The position numbers and the translations under genes were made by a program. From the NCBI GenBank assembly GCA_016700415.1, contig CP065018.1:2114001-2178000 (forward strand): a DNA stretch of 64,000 bases, read 5' to 3'. The notes below the pieces were generated by a model that worked only from the letters and a program-made list of their open reading frames with translations, was not told the DNA's origin and did not search any database. The DNA is from Flavobacteriales bacterium (GTDB taxonomy: Bacteria > Bacteroidota > Bacteroidia > Flavobacteriales_F > PHOS-HE28). Shown piece after piece: positions 51,784 to 61,002 of the stretch. The first letter of the stretch is position 1. Every line of letters starts with the position of its first letter.

Positions 51784-51959
51784 CTCAAGTTCCAAAAGGC
51801 GGAATGCCGCAAAGGTGCGGCTTTCGGAACAAGATACGTGGATGGACCGAGGTGGATCTGCCCGGCACTATGGTCCGCTGGTTGTCAATGTGGTGAAGAT
51901 CCCATCTGCGGAGATCAGCTCTTTCAGTGTCATCAGCGTTCCATCGCCGCCCCTACGGC

Positions 51960-51967
51960 TACTTTCG
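51960..51967 (+). promoter_or_regulatory. -7 element of the GT9 gene
   Basis: TACTTTCG on the plus strand, matching TAnnTTCG, only about 11 bp before the ATG, which implies a very short leader. Confidence 0.35.
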
Positions 51968-51978
51968 TGCCCGCTCCC

Positions 51979-52974
51979 ATGAAAGTACTGGTCATCCGCT
52001 TCAGTTCCATTGGTGATATTGTCCTCACCTCGCCCGTGCTGCGTTGCCTGAAGCAACAAGTGCCCGGCATGGAGGTGCATTTCCTCACCAAGAACTCTTT
52101 CGGCTCCTTGGTGGAGCATTCGCCCTACGTGGACCGCGTGCACCTGCTGGGCGACGACCTGGGCCATGTACTGCGGACATTGAAGAGGGAAAAATTCGAC
52201 CTTGTCGTTGACCTGCACCACAACACCCGCACATTGCGCGTGAAAATGGCGTTGGGGGCGCCTTCCAAGAGCTTTCCGAAGCTGAACCGCGAGAAGTGGT
52301 TGCTGGTAAATTTCAAAAAGGACAAGTTGCCGCCCATCCATATCGTGGACCGCTACCTCGGCACGGTGGCGCATCTCGGCGTGAAGAATGATGGGCAGGG
52401 CCTGGACCTTTTTATCCCGCCTGATCAAGAGGTGGACCTGGGTTCGCTACCTGTATCCCATCGCAACGGATACATCGCTTTGTGCATTGGCGCAGGACAT
52501 TTCACCAAACGCTTGCCGCCGCACAAGTTGGTGGAACTGGCCGGCAAACTGAAAGGTCCTTTGGTGATCATCGGAGGTCCGGAGGATCAGGCGGTGGGCC
52601 GCCTGATCTGCAATTCCGTAGGCGCCCGGGCATTCGACACCACGGGGAAGTACGACCTCATGGGTTCGGCCTCCATGATCCGCCAGGCCACCAGTGTGAT
52701 CGCCCACGACAGCGGCGCGATGCACGTGGCAAGCGCGTTCCGCAAGAATACGGTGAGCGTTTGGGGCAATACGGTGCCGCAGTTCGGCATGGGGCCTTAC
52801 ATCCCGCAACATCCGGAGCGGGCGCACATCAGTGAGGTGCTCGGGCTTTCGTGCAGGCCTTGCTCAAAGATCGGCTTCGACAAATGTCCGCGCGGCCATT
52901 TCCGCTGCATGGAGAAGCAGGATCTGGACCAGATCGTGGCTTGGGCTGCACGGGAGTCACCTCCGGTATCGTAA
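51979..52974 (+). CDS. Glycosyltransferase family 9 (heptosyltransferase-like)
   Basis: 331 residues from MKVLVIRFSSIGDIVLTSPV, the GT9 opening. The GT-B fold continues with FDLVVDLHHNTRTLRVKMAL, IALCIGAGHFTKRLPPHKLV, LVIIGGPEDQAVGRLI and the nucleotide-sugar motif SVIAHDSGAMHVASAF. Four Cys near the C-terminus (CRPCSKIGFDKCPRGHFRCM) are typical of this subgroup. It probably adds heptose or a related sugar to the LPS core at the inner membrane, in line with KdsB in the same window. Confidence 0.92.
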   Translation: MKVLVIRFSSIGDIVLTSPVLRCLKQQVPGMEVHFLTKNSFGSLVEHSPYVDRVHLLGDDLGHVLRTLKREKFDLVVDLHHNTRTLRVKMALGAPSKSFPKLNREKWLLVNFKKDKLPPIHIVDRYLGTVAHLGVKNDGQGLDLFIPPDQEVDLGSLPVSHRNGYIALCIGAGHFTKRLPPHKLVELAGKLKGPLVIIGGPEDQAVGRLICNSVGARAFDTTGKYDLMGSASMIRQATSVIAHDSGAMHVASAFRKNTVSVWGNTVPQFGMGPYIPQHPERAHISEVLGLSCRPCSKIGFDKCPRGHFRCMEKQDLDQIVAWAARESPPVS

Positions 52975-52976
52975 GG

Positions 52977-53232
52977 TTTAACCGCGGAGGGCGCGGAGAG
53001 CGCGGAGAGGTATTCCCAATAGTTGTCAGTTGTTCGTTGTCAGTTGTCAGGCGTTGCCGCGCCAAAGCGCTGCCTCCTTCGCCGAAACGGCTGCGAAGGC
53101 CGAGCTGGCTATGGCATGCTGGCGACGCGTTGCCGCGCCAACTTTTCCGACGAAAGGAAGGGTTCATCAGGATTTCCGTTGCGCGCGTTGCGAACGTTGC
53201 GGTCAATTTTCTCCGAGCTCTCTGCGGTTAAA
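52977..53232. repeat. 256-bp composite element with TTTAACCGCGGAG ends
   Basis: Left end TTTAACCGCGGAGGGCGCGG and right end CTCTCTGCGGTTAAAA are inverted copies. Inside lie CTGACAA-type heptamers in inverted orientation (53021-53051), a CCTTCGCCG...CGGCTGCGAAGG hairpin and a direct repeat of GCGTTGCCGCGCCAA (about 53052 and 53128). It sits between two convergent genes and codes for nothing evident. Confidence 0.72.
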
Positions 53233-53238
53233 AGCGCA

Positions 53239-53748
53239 TCAAGCGAAGAGCGCCTTCAGTTCGCTCGCCTCCATCGGTTTCATCTTACCGGCCAGGATCA
53301 AGCGCAACTGCCTGCGGCGCAACGCGCCGTCGAAGCGGATCTTCTCCTCCTCGGTCACCGGGACCACCGGAGGGACGGGCACCGGCTTCCCTTGCTCATC
53401 GATGGCCACGAACGTGTAGATGGCGCTGTTGCATTTGATGCGCTCCCCACTGAACTGGTTCTCTGTCCACACGTCGGCCCATACTTCCATGCTGGTGCTG
53501 AACGCGCGGCTCACATGCGCCTTGATCGTCACCATGTCGCCGAGCTTGATGGGCACGTCGAAACTCACGTTGTTCACCGCGGCGGTCACCGTGATGCGAT
53601 GGCAGTGCCGATGGGCGCTGATGGCGCAGCTCATGTCCAGCCACTTCAACAGCTGGCCACCGAAGAGGTTGTCCATCACGTTGGTGTCGTTGGGCAGCAC
53701 GAACTGGGTGGTCTCGGAATAGCTGGTGGTCGTGGGCTTGGGGTCCAT
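53239..53748 (-). CDS. Acyl-CoA thioesterase (hotdog fold)
   Basis: 169 residues. Hotdog-fold signatures of the YciA/BACH type: SETTQFVLPNDTNVMDNLFG, GGQLLKWLDMSCAISAHRHC, VTAAVNNVSFDVPIKLGDMV and STSMEVWADVWTENQFSG. The catalytic Asn/Asp pair is in PNDTNVMDNLFGG. It hydrolyses acyl-CoA to free acid and CoA in the cytoplasm. A TACTTTCG box at 53768-53775 lies 20 bp upstream. Confidence 0.92.
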   Translation of the reverse strand: MDPKPTTTSYSETTQFVLPNDTNVMDNLFGGQLLKWLDMSCAISAHRHCHRITVTAAVNNVSFDVPIKLGDMVTIKAHVSRAFSTSMEVWADVWTENQFSGERIKCNSAIYTFVAIDEQGKPVPVPPVVPVTEEEKIRFDGALRRRQLRLILAGKMKPMEASELKALFA

Positions 53749-53828
53749 GGAACGGCGTTTATGGCCGCGAAAGTAGCGGCTTCATCCCCGTTAACTTGCG
53801 CTCACCCAGAAGGGGATCGCTCAAGACC

Positions 53829-54296
53829 ATGACGATGCTGAAGATCGGTGACCACGCGCCAGAAGTTGAACTGTCCGACCAGAATAGCGACTTCTTCAAG
53901 CTCTCCGCCCTGCTCGGTAAAGGCCCGGTGGTGGTGTACTTCTACCCAAAGGACGATACACCGGTCTGCACCAAGGAGGCGTGCACCTTCCGCGACCGGC
54001 ACGCCGAATTCACCGGGCTGGACGCGGTCATTGTCGGCATCAGCGATGATGATGTGGCCTCGCACAAGCGCTTCGCTACGGCGCATCGCTTGCCCTTCAC
54101 GCTCCTCAGCGATGTGGACGGAAAGGCCCGTGAAGCTTTCGGGCTGCGGACTTTATTGGGGTTCAAGGCGCGGGCCACTTTCGTGATCGACACCGAAGGC
54201 ATCATCCGGGCCGTGGTGGAGGACCGCCTCAGCGCAAAGCGGCATGTGCGCGAAGCCTTGGCGGCGCTGCGCGATCAAGGCTTGGCCAGGTCGTAG
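53829..54296 (+). CDS. bcp: Peroxiredoxin, BCP/PrxQ type
   Basis: 155 residues from MTMLKIGDHAPEVELSDQNS. The peroxidatic and resolving Cys lie five residues apart in KDDTPVCTKEACTFRDRHAE, as in atypical BCP enzymes; VVVYFYPKDDTPVC and ATFVIDTEGIIRAVVED complete the thioredoxin-like fold. It reduces hydroperoxides with thioredoxin. Its last 22 bp overlap the 3' end of the convergent gene at 54275. Confidence 0.95.
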   Translation: MTMLKIGDHAPEVELSDQNSDFFKLSALLGKGPVVVYFYPKDDTPVCTKEACTFRDRHAEFTGLDAVIVGISDDDVASHKRFATAHRLPFTLLSDVDGKAREAFGLRTLLGFKARATFVIDTEGIIRAVVEDRLSAKRHVREALAALRDQGLARS

Positions 54297-54922
54297 AAAA
54301 GCACGCGGCCATTGTCCGTGCCGGTGATGAACTTATCGTCGTGAAAGAGGCAAGGTGCCCTGTAGAGCTTGTCCTTGTTCTCGGGAAATGCGAGCGTTTG
54401 CAGGGCATTCCCATCGGGATCGGTGAAGATCACCGTGCCTTCCTTATCGGCATGTGCGGCCACATTCCCATGCTCCGCCTTGCCTTGCTGATAGAAGCGG
54501 TCAAAGTCCGAGTTGCCCTTTTTCAAGCCCAGGTCGCGTGTGCGGATCGCGTCCGGGATCCATTTGTACATCGCGAGCCGTTTGTCCTGCTTTTCGGTCT
54601 TCACGTCCCACACTTCCCGCGTGCCCGCGAATCCGATCAGTACCACGTATTCCCCATTGTCGTTGAACGCACCATGATACACCGTTGTGCTGCCATTCTC
54701 GTTGTACGGGAATTCCGCCACGCGTTTGCCGCTCTCCAGGTCCCGCAGTTCAGCACCGCGGTCGGTACCCATCAGGATCCGGTCACCCTTGGGCGCGATC
54801 GCCAAGCAGGTCACCTGGCCTTTGCCCAGATCAATGATCTTGGCGGGGGGATCAAGCACCACTTGGGCAGAGGCATGGAGAGTGATCAAGCCCAAGGCCA
54901 GCGCGCTAAGTAGAAGCTTCAT
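54275..54922 (-). CDS. Secreted WD40-like beta-propeller protein
   Basis: 215 residues; signal peptide MKLLLSALALGLITLHASAQ. Propeller-like strands follow: CLAIAPKGDRILMGTDRGAE, LRDLESGKRVAEFPYN, GAFNDNGEYVVLIGFAGTRE, VWDVKTEKQDKRL, and DKFITGTDNGRVLFYDLAKP. At this length it has only about four blades, so it may be a half propeller or pair with itself. Its ATG overlaps the stop of the upstream STAS-like gene by 4 bp. Role unknown. Confidence 0.85.
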   Translation of the reverse strand: MKLLLSALALGLITLHASAQVVLDPPAKIIDLGKGQVTCLAIAPKGDRILMGTDRGAELRDLESGKRVAEFPYNENGSTTVYHGAFNDNGEYVVLIGFAGTREVWDVKTEKQDKRLAMYKWIPDAIRTRDLGLKKGNSDFDRFYQQGKAEHGNVAAHADKEGTVIFTDPDGNALQTLAFPENKDKLYRAPCLFHDDKFITGTDNGRVLFYDLAKP

Positions 54923-55317
54923 GAAGTTTCGATGAGATGATGCTGTTCGCCGAGCCAGGCCAAAGCACTTTTCATGTCCGGGAACAATTTGGTCGGCCGC
55001 AGCGGGCGATTGTGCCGAACGAAGGCATTTGCGGCGAGCTGATGACCGAAATCACGCAGAACTATGGCATCCGCGGCAAGCACCCTGTCGCCTTCAGGGC
55101 CGCTGGCCAATGCCCGTGCCTCATTGGTGAGGGTGCTCCGATCTCCCACGGTGACCAACAGCAGGCCCTTACGGTCCTTACGTTCCCTACCGATGGTATC
55201 GAAAAGCTCGTGCACATCCTCCACACTGCCTAAAACGTCATTCTTGAAGTGGGCATGCACCACATCCCCTTCCAGGAAGGAAAGTTCAATGGCCTTCATA
55301 TCGATCGTGCCTGGCAT
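54919..55317 (-). CDS. STAS/SpoIIAA-like small protein
   Basis: About 132 residues from MPGTIDMKAIELSFLEGDVV; starts at 55299 (M7) or the GTG at 55338 are alternatives. The pattern of beta strands, VHELFDTIGRERKDRKGLLL, LVTVGDRSTLTNEARALAS and KLFPDMKSALAWLGEQHHL, resembles the STAS-like DUF proteins of Bacteroidota. No conserved phosphorylatable Ser is clear. A TAATTTTG -7 box lies at 55338-55345. Coupled to the propeller gene by a 4-bp overlap. Confidence 0.78.
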   Translation of the reverse strand: MPGTIDMKAIELSFLEGDVVHAHFKNDVLGSVEDVHELFDTIGRERKDRKGLLLVTVGDRSTLTNEARALASGPEGDRVLAADAIVLRDFGHQLAANAFVRHNRPLRPTKLFPDMKSALAWLGEQHHLIETS

Positions 55318-55365
55318 TTCTTGTTGAGCTACGTACACAAAATTAAGGCCAATGGACCGGGCGGA

Positions 55366-56415
55366 TCACTTCACGAGCATCCAAGCATCCGGAGCTTCCT
55401 CCTTACGGACGGCCTCCAAGGCTTCCACTGCGGTTGACTTCAATGGATAGCTGCCATACGCAACGCGGTACAATCCGCCTTTCCGATCGACCAATGAGGC
55501 TGCAAAACCCTTGGCCTGAAGTTCGGATATGAAGCGGTCCGCGTTCTCCTTTTCCAGGAAGCAGCCACCAATGATGTGATATCGGGACTGAACGGCCGGT
55601 GTGTCCACGGCCGTGCTTTCCGGTTCAGCCTTTGCCGGCGCTTGGCCGAAGTCCACCACCACCGTGGCCACGTCCGGTCCTGCAATGGGCATTTCATGGA
55701 TCCCGTGCATGTCCGCCGGTGCCGACCATATCGATGCTTCCACCGGAGCTGCCGTCTGTGCAAGAGGCGCTCCCGGAAGGACATATCGTGCCGGCTCATT
55801 ACTTCGCAAAAGGTCGAAACCGCTCCATGCGATGCCTTTCGGACCGGAGGTGCCCACGACCCACCAAGTAGCGGCGGTCAGCAGGATGGCGATGGTGGCC
55901 GCTGCGGCCAGGAAGGCCGGGGTCCGCCTACTTTCTTCGGTATCAGCTTCCGGTTCAGCCAAGGGCACAGCGGCTGCTTTCGGCAGTATGTCCGGCCTTA
56001 CTATGGGCACCGCCGCCACAGGGCGCAGACCGTACGCATCCTTGAGAAAATTCACGCGCCGATCCGGCTCGAACTGCAGATTCTGTTCGTGATCTAAAAA
56101 GAACGTGCCGACTTGAAGCACTTCCAGACGCCCTTGCCGTTGCAGCTTCTCGCTCCACTCCGTCACCTCCTCTTCGATCCTGGTCTTGGCCTGTTGGAAA
56201 TCCAGCCCCTCTCGCCGCACCAGTTGGTCCACCAGCAGGCCATCCTGCCGCACGAGGTGTTTGTTGAAGCTGAGGTCCTTGGACGGCGGATGCACCAGAT
56301 GGCGTTGCTCGTCCAATCGCGCCGGACGATAGTGGGTCAAAAAGCCGCCAAAGCCAGGCACGATCACGCAGTCATGCTGAAAGAGCAAGTGGTGTATGTC
56401 GCGATCGAGTGGCAT
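55366..56415 (-). CDS. HU-CCDC81 and SPOR domain membrane protein
   Basis: 349 residues from MPLDRDIHHLLFQHDCVIVP (ATG 56415). Residues 1-125 are the HU-CCDC81 pair: CVIVPGFGGFLTHYRPARLD and EGLDFQQAKTRIEEEVTEWS. A single TM helix follows at about 165-185 (PAFLAAAATIAILLTAATWW), and the C-terminal SPOR domain covers about 270-345 (YHIIGGCFLEKENADRFISE, GLYRVAYGSYPLKSTAVEAL). SPOR binds denuded peptidoglycan at division sites; the HU part faces the cytoplasm, suggesting a bridge between DNA or cell division and the wall. Confidence 0.93.
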   Translation of the reverse strand: MPLDRDIHHLLFQHDCVIVPGFGGFLTHYRPARLDEQRHLVHPPSKDLSFNKHLVRQDGLLVDQLVRREGLDFQQAKTRIEEEVTEWSEKLQRQGRLEVLQVGTFFLDHEQNLQFEPDRRVNFLKDAYGLRPVAAVPIVRPDILPKAAAVPLAEPEADTEESRRTPAFLAAAATIAILLTAATWWVVGTSGPKGIAWSGFDLLRSNEPARYVLPGAPLAQTAAPVEASIWSAPADMHGIHEMPIAGPDVATVVVDFGQAPAKAEPESTAVDTPAVQSRYHIIGGCFLEKENADRFISELQAKGFAASLVDRKGGLYRVAYGSYPLKSTAVEALEAVRKEEAPDAWMLVK

Positions 56416-56466
56416 GAGATGGGTCAAAACTAAGCGAATGGGCGGGCCGCTATAACCTTCCTGCGT

Positions 56467-57231
56467 TTATCGGTGGCCTTCCGCCATCCGCCTCGCCCGG
56501 TCCAGGTCCGCTAGCGTGTCCACGCAGAAAGAGGGATGCTCCGTGGGACCGACGCGCACCGGCACCCCGTTCTCCAACCAGCGCAGTTGTTCCAAGGATT
56601 CGGCAACCTCCAGCGTTGAAGGCGGCAATTGCACGATCCGTTCCAAGGACGCGGCGGTGTATGCGTACAGGCCAACATGCTTCAAATAGCGGAACTGCTC
56701 GTGGCGTGGCGCGGCCGTCGGGTTCCGGAGAAATGGGATCGCGGCACGACTGAAGTAGAGCGCGTTCATGTGTACGTCCACAGTGACGAGCACCTCGCCC
56801 GTGTCCTCCAGATCATGGTCGTCATTTACTCGTTGGGCCAAGGTGGCGATGGCAACTTCCGGCTGCCTGAGGCAGACGCATACCTCGTCGATCTGCTCAG
56901 GCTCGATGAACGGCTCATCACCTTGGATATTCGCCACGCCATCGAAGTTCCGGGCACCCATCAGTTCCAGCGCTTCCCAGCAGCGGTCCGTTCCGCTGGG
57001 ATGGTCCGCGGAAGTCAACACGGCCTTGCCTCCGAACGCTTGTACATGGTCCACGATCCGCTGGTCATCCGTGGCCACAACAACGGCGGAAAGACTTTTG
57101 GACCGCTTGGCCTGTTCCACAACGCGCTGCACCATGCTCTTCCCGGCGATGTCCAGCAAAGGCTTTCCGGGAAGCCTGCTGCTGGCATACCGGGCGGGGA
57201 TCACCCCGAGGATACGCTCCACTCCGGTCAT
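56467..57231 (-). CDS. kdsB: 3-deoxy-manno-octulosonate cytidylyltransferase
   Basis: 254 residues from MTGVERILGVIPARYASSRL (ATG 57231). The cytidylyltransferase motif GVIPARYASSRLPGKPLLDI is followed by VVVATDDQRIVDHVQAFGGK, DGVANIQGDEPFIEPEQIDE and LKHVGLYAYTAASLERIVQL. It activates Kdo as CMP-Kdo for lipid A-Kdo assembly. Its ATG overlaps the TonB-receptor stop by 4 bp. Confidence 0.96.
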   Translation of the reverse strand: MTGVERILGVIPARYASSRLPGKPLLDIAGKSMVQRVVEQAKRSKSLSAVVVATDDQRIVDHVQAFGGKAVLTSADHPSGTDRCWEALELMGARNFDGVANIQGDEPFIEPEQIDEVCVCLRQPEVAIATLAQRVNDDHDLEDTGEVLVTVDVHMNALYFSRAAIPFLRNPTAAPRHEQFRYLKHVGLYAYTAASLERIVQLPPSTLEVAESLEQLRWLENGVPVRVGPTEHPSFCVDTLADLDRARRMAEGHR

Positions 57232-59633
57232 ATATCGAGCGCCAACATGATCTGGAAGCTCCGGGGTGCCTCGATCGCCATGGGCCGAATGGCATAGACC
57301 TCGTTGCTGAGGTTGTTCACGATGAACGAGGCCTTGAACTGCGTGGTGAGGGCATAGCCGACCCGTACATCCGTGATCCAATCACCCGTGGTGTGCGTTT
57401 CCATCCATTTTTCAATGCCCACATCCCCCAGATATCCGTACTTCTCGAACAGGATGAACGCTTCGTCGATGTTGCGCACATGGCTGTTGTACCGCACACT
57501 GACCCCTGCGGAATACCGCTTCCAGTCGGCCCCGACATCGCCGCGGAACAGGTCCTGCACCCGGAATTTGAGGACCTCGTCCTTGGTATACGAACTGGTG
57601 TTGGCATAGCTCACTTCCTCTACCGCGCCCGTGGTGGTGGTGTACCGGGCATAGGCCTCATCCGGTGTGGTGCTCACAGGCAGGGTGTGGGTGTAGCCCA
57701 GCAACAAGCCCAGTTCCACGGCCCCGACATTTCCCTTGCCGGCCAATTCCAATTCGGTGCCCGTGATGCGTGCACCGCCGGTATTGACGCTCTTGAAACC
57801 AAGCCCCACCAAGTTCGCAAGGGATCGGTCCTCGCCCCATTGGCCGAAGGTGAACTCCACATACCGGTCGAAATCTTGCCGGAACGCCACCAGGTCCACA
57901 TAACCGGTGACGTTGCCGATCTTGAAGCCTTGCTTGACCCCGACCTCCATGTTCACGCTCGTCTCCGGTTGCAGATCGGGGTTGGGATAGATGTGCAGCG
58001 AGCCCACGGAGGTGAGGATGTAGCGCTCGCCGATGGTGGGGAAGCGGAACCCTTGCCCGTAACTGGCCCGCAGAAAGGTACCCTCGAACATCTGGTAGGT
58101 GGCCCCGGCACGGAAAACCGGTTCCGCCTGCTTGAAGTCATTCACCGTGAATTGCTCGTAGCGTACCCCGGCGCTCACCGCCACTTTGCCCATCAACTTC
58201 TTGTCCACCTGCAAGTAGCCCGCAAGGTTGGTGGCGGTGTTCTCCCCATCGCCTCCCCCATCGCCAACGTACAGCACCGAATGGCTGGAAACCTGCTGCC
58301 CCGTGACGCCCAAGGTCACCGTGGTCGGCCCGAAAAATTCGAATTTCTCCTGGTACTGATATTCGCCGTAGAGCATGTCGTTGGCATTGCTCTGATTGTT
58401 GTCATTTTCGAAATCCTGCCGGTACCAGCGGCCGTGCAGGCTGTGCCGCGTGCCCTTCGGGCCGGTGTATTCCACAAAAGGATCGAGATAGAACTGGGTA
58501 CCGATCGTGTTGGTCATTGTGTTCGGCATGGGCCGGTAGAGGCCCTCGTTCAAATTATCCCAGAGGAAGACGCTGGTGCTGTGGCTCTTCATCACGTTCC
58601 CGCTTAGGCCGTAGTTAAGGCCCTTCAACTTCTGGTTGCGCCAGCGCGTGGCAAAATTGAACCGCACGCGATGGTCATAGCCGCCTTTCCCGAGCCGATA
58701 GGGATCCTTTCTGACCGTATCCGCCGGAACGCGCTCCGGTCCCACATAACCCTGATCGCCGAAGGCATTGCCTCCGATCACGAGGTCGAACTTTTTGAAG
58801 CGCTGGCCATGGTAAAAACTGGCCCCCGTGGTCAACGGCGGGCTGGGGCCCCACCACTTGGAATCCGGGTTCCCGGGCGTGTCATAGACTCCGCCGAAGA
58901 CCGTCGCCCGTGTTTTGGGGGAATCGGTCGGCCAGCCCGTGCGGACGTTGATGACGCCGCTGAGGGCCGCGCTGCCGTATAGCACACTGCTCGCACCCTT
59001 GATCACCTCCACCTGCTCAATATCCTCGATCGGCAGCAACGACCAGTTCGGTCGCCCGATGTCCCCGCTGAGGATCGGCATGCCGTCCACCAGCATCATC
59101 ACGCGGCTGCCCGCGCCGTAGCTGAATCCGCTGCCGGCACGGATCTGCGGGTCCTCATCCACCACCACTACACCCGGCACCTGATCCAGCGCACTGTTCA
59201 GGTTGGTGGTGTTTTTATCTCGTACGATCGACGCAGGCAGAACGCTCAAGGACTGGGTCACCTCGCCTACCCGCTGCTCGAACTTCCCCGCGCTCACCAC
59301 CACCATGTCCAACTGCGAAGTGGAAGGGATCAACAGGACGTCCAAGTTCACCGTCCCGTCCGCTGGTACATCCACCGGCAGGCTGCGGTCCGCATAGCCG
59401 ATGAAACGCGCTACGGCCGTGTAGTGCCCCGCAGGAAGGTTGATGGCAAACCGCCCGCTGTCATTGGTGCTCACCGCCTTGACACCGCCAAAGGAGACTA
59501 CCGCGCCCGGAATGGCGGTACGGTCCTTGAAATCCCCGACAGAGCCGGTGACACGCCCACCCCGGGATGCGTCCGACTGAGCTTGCACGGTCAAGAGACC
59601 GAAGGTGGCCAGCACCATCGAAAAAATCCTCAT
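57228..59633 (-). CDS. TonB-dependent outer-membrane receptor
   Basis: 801 residues from MRIFSMVLATFGLLTVQAQ (ATG 59633, signal peptide). The CarboxypepD_reg-like domain (GRVTGSVGDFKDRTAIPGAV) is followed by a TonB plug (NLNSALDQVPGVVVVDEDPQ, IEDIEQVEVIKGASSVLYGS, ALSGVINVRTGWP) and a 22-strand barrel region ending in FQIMLALDI. The plug and barrel resemble siderophore or cobalamin receptors, but no substrate can be read from it. The neighbouring B12-dependent methionine synthase is 17 kb away, so a B12 link is only a thought. Coupled to kdsB. Confidence 0.94.
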   Translation of the reverse strand: MRIFSMVLATFGLLTVQAQSDASRGGRVTGSVGDFKDRTAIPGAVVSFGGVKAVSTNDSGRFAINLPAGHYTAVARFIGYADRSLPVDVPADGTVNLDVLLIPSTSQLDMVVVSAGKFEQRVGEVTQSLSVLPASIVRDKNTTNLNSALDQVPGVVVVDEDPQIRAGSGFSYGAGSRVMMLVDGMPILSGDIGRPNWSLLPIEDIEQVEVIKGASSVLYGSAALSGVINVRTGWPTDSPKTRATVFGGVYDTPGNPDSKWWGPSPPLTTGASFYHGQRFKKFDLVIGGNAFGDQGYVGPERVPADTVRKDPYRLGKGGYDHRVRFNFATRWRNQKLKGLNYGLSGNVMKSHSTSVFLWDNLNEGLYRPMPNTMTNTIGTQFYLDPFVEYTGPKGTRHSLHGRWYRQDFENDNNQSNANDMLYGEYQYQEKFEFFGPTTVTLGVTGQQVSSHSVLYVGDGGGDGENTATNLAGYLQVDKKLMGKVAVSAGVRYEQFTVNDFKQAEPVFRAGATYQMFEGTFLRASYGQGFRFPTIGERYILTSVGSLHIYPNPDLQPETSVNMEVGVKQGFKIGNVTGYVDLVAFRQDFDRYVEFTFGQWGEDRSLANLVGLGFKSVNTGGARITGTELELAGKGNVGAVELGLLLGYTHTLPVSTTPDEAYARYTTTTGAVEEVSYANTSSYTKDEVLKFRVQDLFRGDVGADWKRYSAGVSVRYNSHVRNIDEAFILFEKYGYLGDVGIEKWMETHTTGDWITDVRVGYALTTQFKASFIVNNLSNEVYAIRPMAIEAPRSFQIMLALDI

Positions 59634-59692
59634 CAAGTGTATTTTGGGCGACGTGCGTTGACGGCGAATGTAGCGATCGACAGCATGCAAAC

Positions 59693-60802
59693 ATGGATGA
59701 CCGCCAATTGATCCACCGCATCGCGCTCTCGTTGCTCAAAGGCATCGGGCCGGTGAACGCGCGCAACCTCGTGGCCTATTGCGGTGGCGTGGATCCGCTT
59801 TTCACCGACAAGGCGGTACGGCGCTCGTTGGAAAAAGTGCCCGGTATCGGCAAGGTGCTGGCCGGTTCGATCCTCGGCAGCTCGGTGATCAAGGCCGCCG
59901 AGCGGGAGCTCGCCTTCGTGCGCACGAACAAGCTGCGGATGCTCTTCTACTTGGATGAGGATTTCCCCAAGCGCCTCCGCCATTGCGATGATGCGCCGGT
60001 GCTGCTCTTCGTGAAGGGGAAGGCGGAACTGGACCCGCCGCGCAGCGTCTCCATCGTGGGCACCCGCACGCCCACGGAACACGGCAAGCGCTTCTGCGAA
60101 GAGCTGGTGGAAGGCCTCGCCCCCAGTGGCGCGATGATCGTGAGCGGCCTGGCCTATGGCATCGACATCATCGCCCACCGATCGGCCTTGCGGAACGGGC
60201 TGAGCACCGTGGGCTGCGTGGCGCACGGTCTGGACAAGCTCTATCCCGGCGAGCACGCCGCCACTGCGAAAGAGATGTGTGGCCAAGGCGCCCTGATCAG
60301 CGAACTCACCAGCGGCTCCACCTTCGCACCGGGCAACTTCCCCGCGCGCAATCGCGTGATCGCGGGCCTCAGCGACTGCACCATCGTGGTGGAGAGCGGC
60401 CCCAAAGGCGGCTCCCTCATCACAGCAGACATCGCCGACAGCTACGACCGCGATGTAATGGCCTTCCCCGGCAGGCCCACCGACACGTACAGCACTGGCT
60501 GCAACCGTCTGATCCAGCAGAACAAGGCGCACCTGATCACCTGCGCACAGGACGTGCTGAAGCTGATGGAATGGCTGCCCGAGACCAAGAAGAAGGTCGC
60601 TGTCCAGAGCGCGCTGTTCACAGACCTGATGCCGGACGAACAGACACTGGTGGACCTCATCAAGGCGCAGGGCAAGATCGATATCGACACGCTCTGTTTC
60701 CGCAGCCAAATGCTGCCACATAAGGCCGCAGGCATCCTGCTGAACCTGGAGTTCAATGGCGTGGTGCGGAGTCTTCCGGGGAAGGTTTATGCGTTGAATT
60801 GA
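59693..60802 (+). CDS. dprA: DNA-processing protein DprA
   Basis: 369 residues from MDDRQLIHRIALSLLKGIGP. An N-terminal HhH-like segment precedes the Rossmann core: VSIVGTRTPTEHGKRFCEEL, MIVSGLAYGIDIIAHRSALR, LSTVGCVAHGLDKLYPGEHA, FPARNRVIAGLSDCTIVVES and the C-terminal winged helix (DEQTLVDLIKAQGKIDIDTL). DprA loads RecA on incoming single-stranded DNA in natural transformation. Divergent from the TonB receptor, with 59 bp between the starts. Confidence 0.95.
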   Translation: MDDRQLIHRIALSLLKGIGPVNARNLVAYCGGVDPLFTDKAVRRSLEKVPGIGKVLAGSILGSSVIKAAERELAFVRTNKLRMLFYLDEDFPKRLRHCDDAPVLLFVKGKAELDPPRSVSIVGTRTPTEHGKRFCEELVEGLAPSGAMIVSGLAYGIDIIAHRSALRNGLSTVGCVAHGLDKLYPGEHAATAKEMCGQGALISELTSGSTFAPGNFPARNRVIAGLSDCTIVVESGPKGGSLITADIADSYDRDVMAFPGRPTDTYSTGCNRLIQQNKAHLITCAQDVLKLMEWLPETKKKVAVQSALFTDLMPDEQTLVDLIKAQGKIDIDTLCFRSQMLPHKAAGILLNLEFNGVVRSLPGKVYALN

Positions 60803-60813
60803 ATTTGTAGTGC

Positions 60814-60828
60814 GGAGACCGAGTCTCC
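60814..60828. repeat. GGAGAC palindrome after dprA
   Basis: GGAGAC, loop CGA, GTCTCC. Possible weak terminator of dprA and member of the GAGAC palindrome family. Confidence 0.5.
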
Positions 60829-60857
60829 TAAATGCCGTTGCCGGATCCGCTCAAAAG

Positions 60858-60906
60858 CACGAGACATCCGCTTGGAACGCAGAGTACCGAAGGCAGAAGT
60901 CTCGCG
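60858..60906. repeat. Inverted pair of GAGAC motifs
   Basis: CACGAGACATCCGC at 60858-60871 and GGCAGAAGTCTCGCG at 60892-60906 are near inverse complements. A third copy (GCGGAAGTCTCGTG) lies at 63144-63157 just upstream of the ORF6N gene start. Confidence 0.55.
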
Positions 60907-61002
60907 CCAAAGTGTGCTTGACCCTTGGCATGACGTACATCAGAACCAGTATCCGATGAATGACGACTTTTGGTGCGCATGTCCATCCACCCCGATCACG
61001 AA

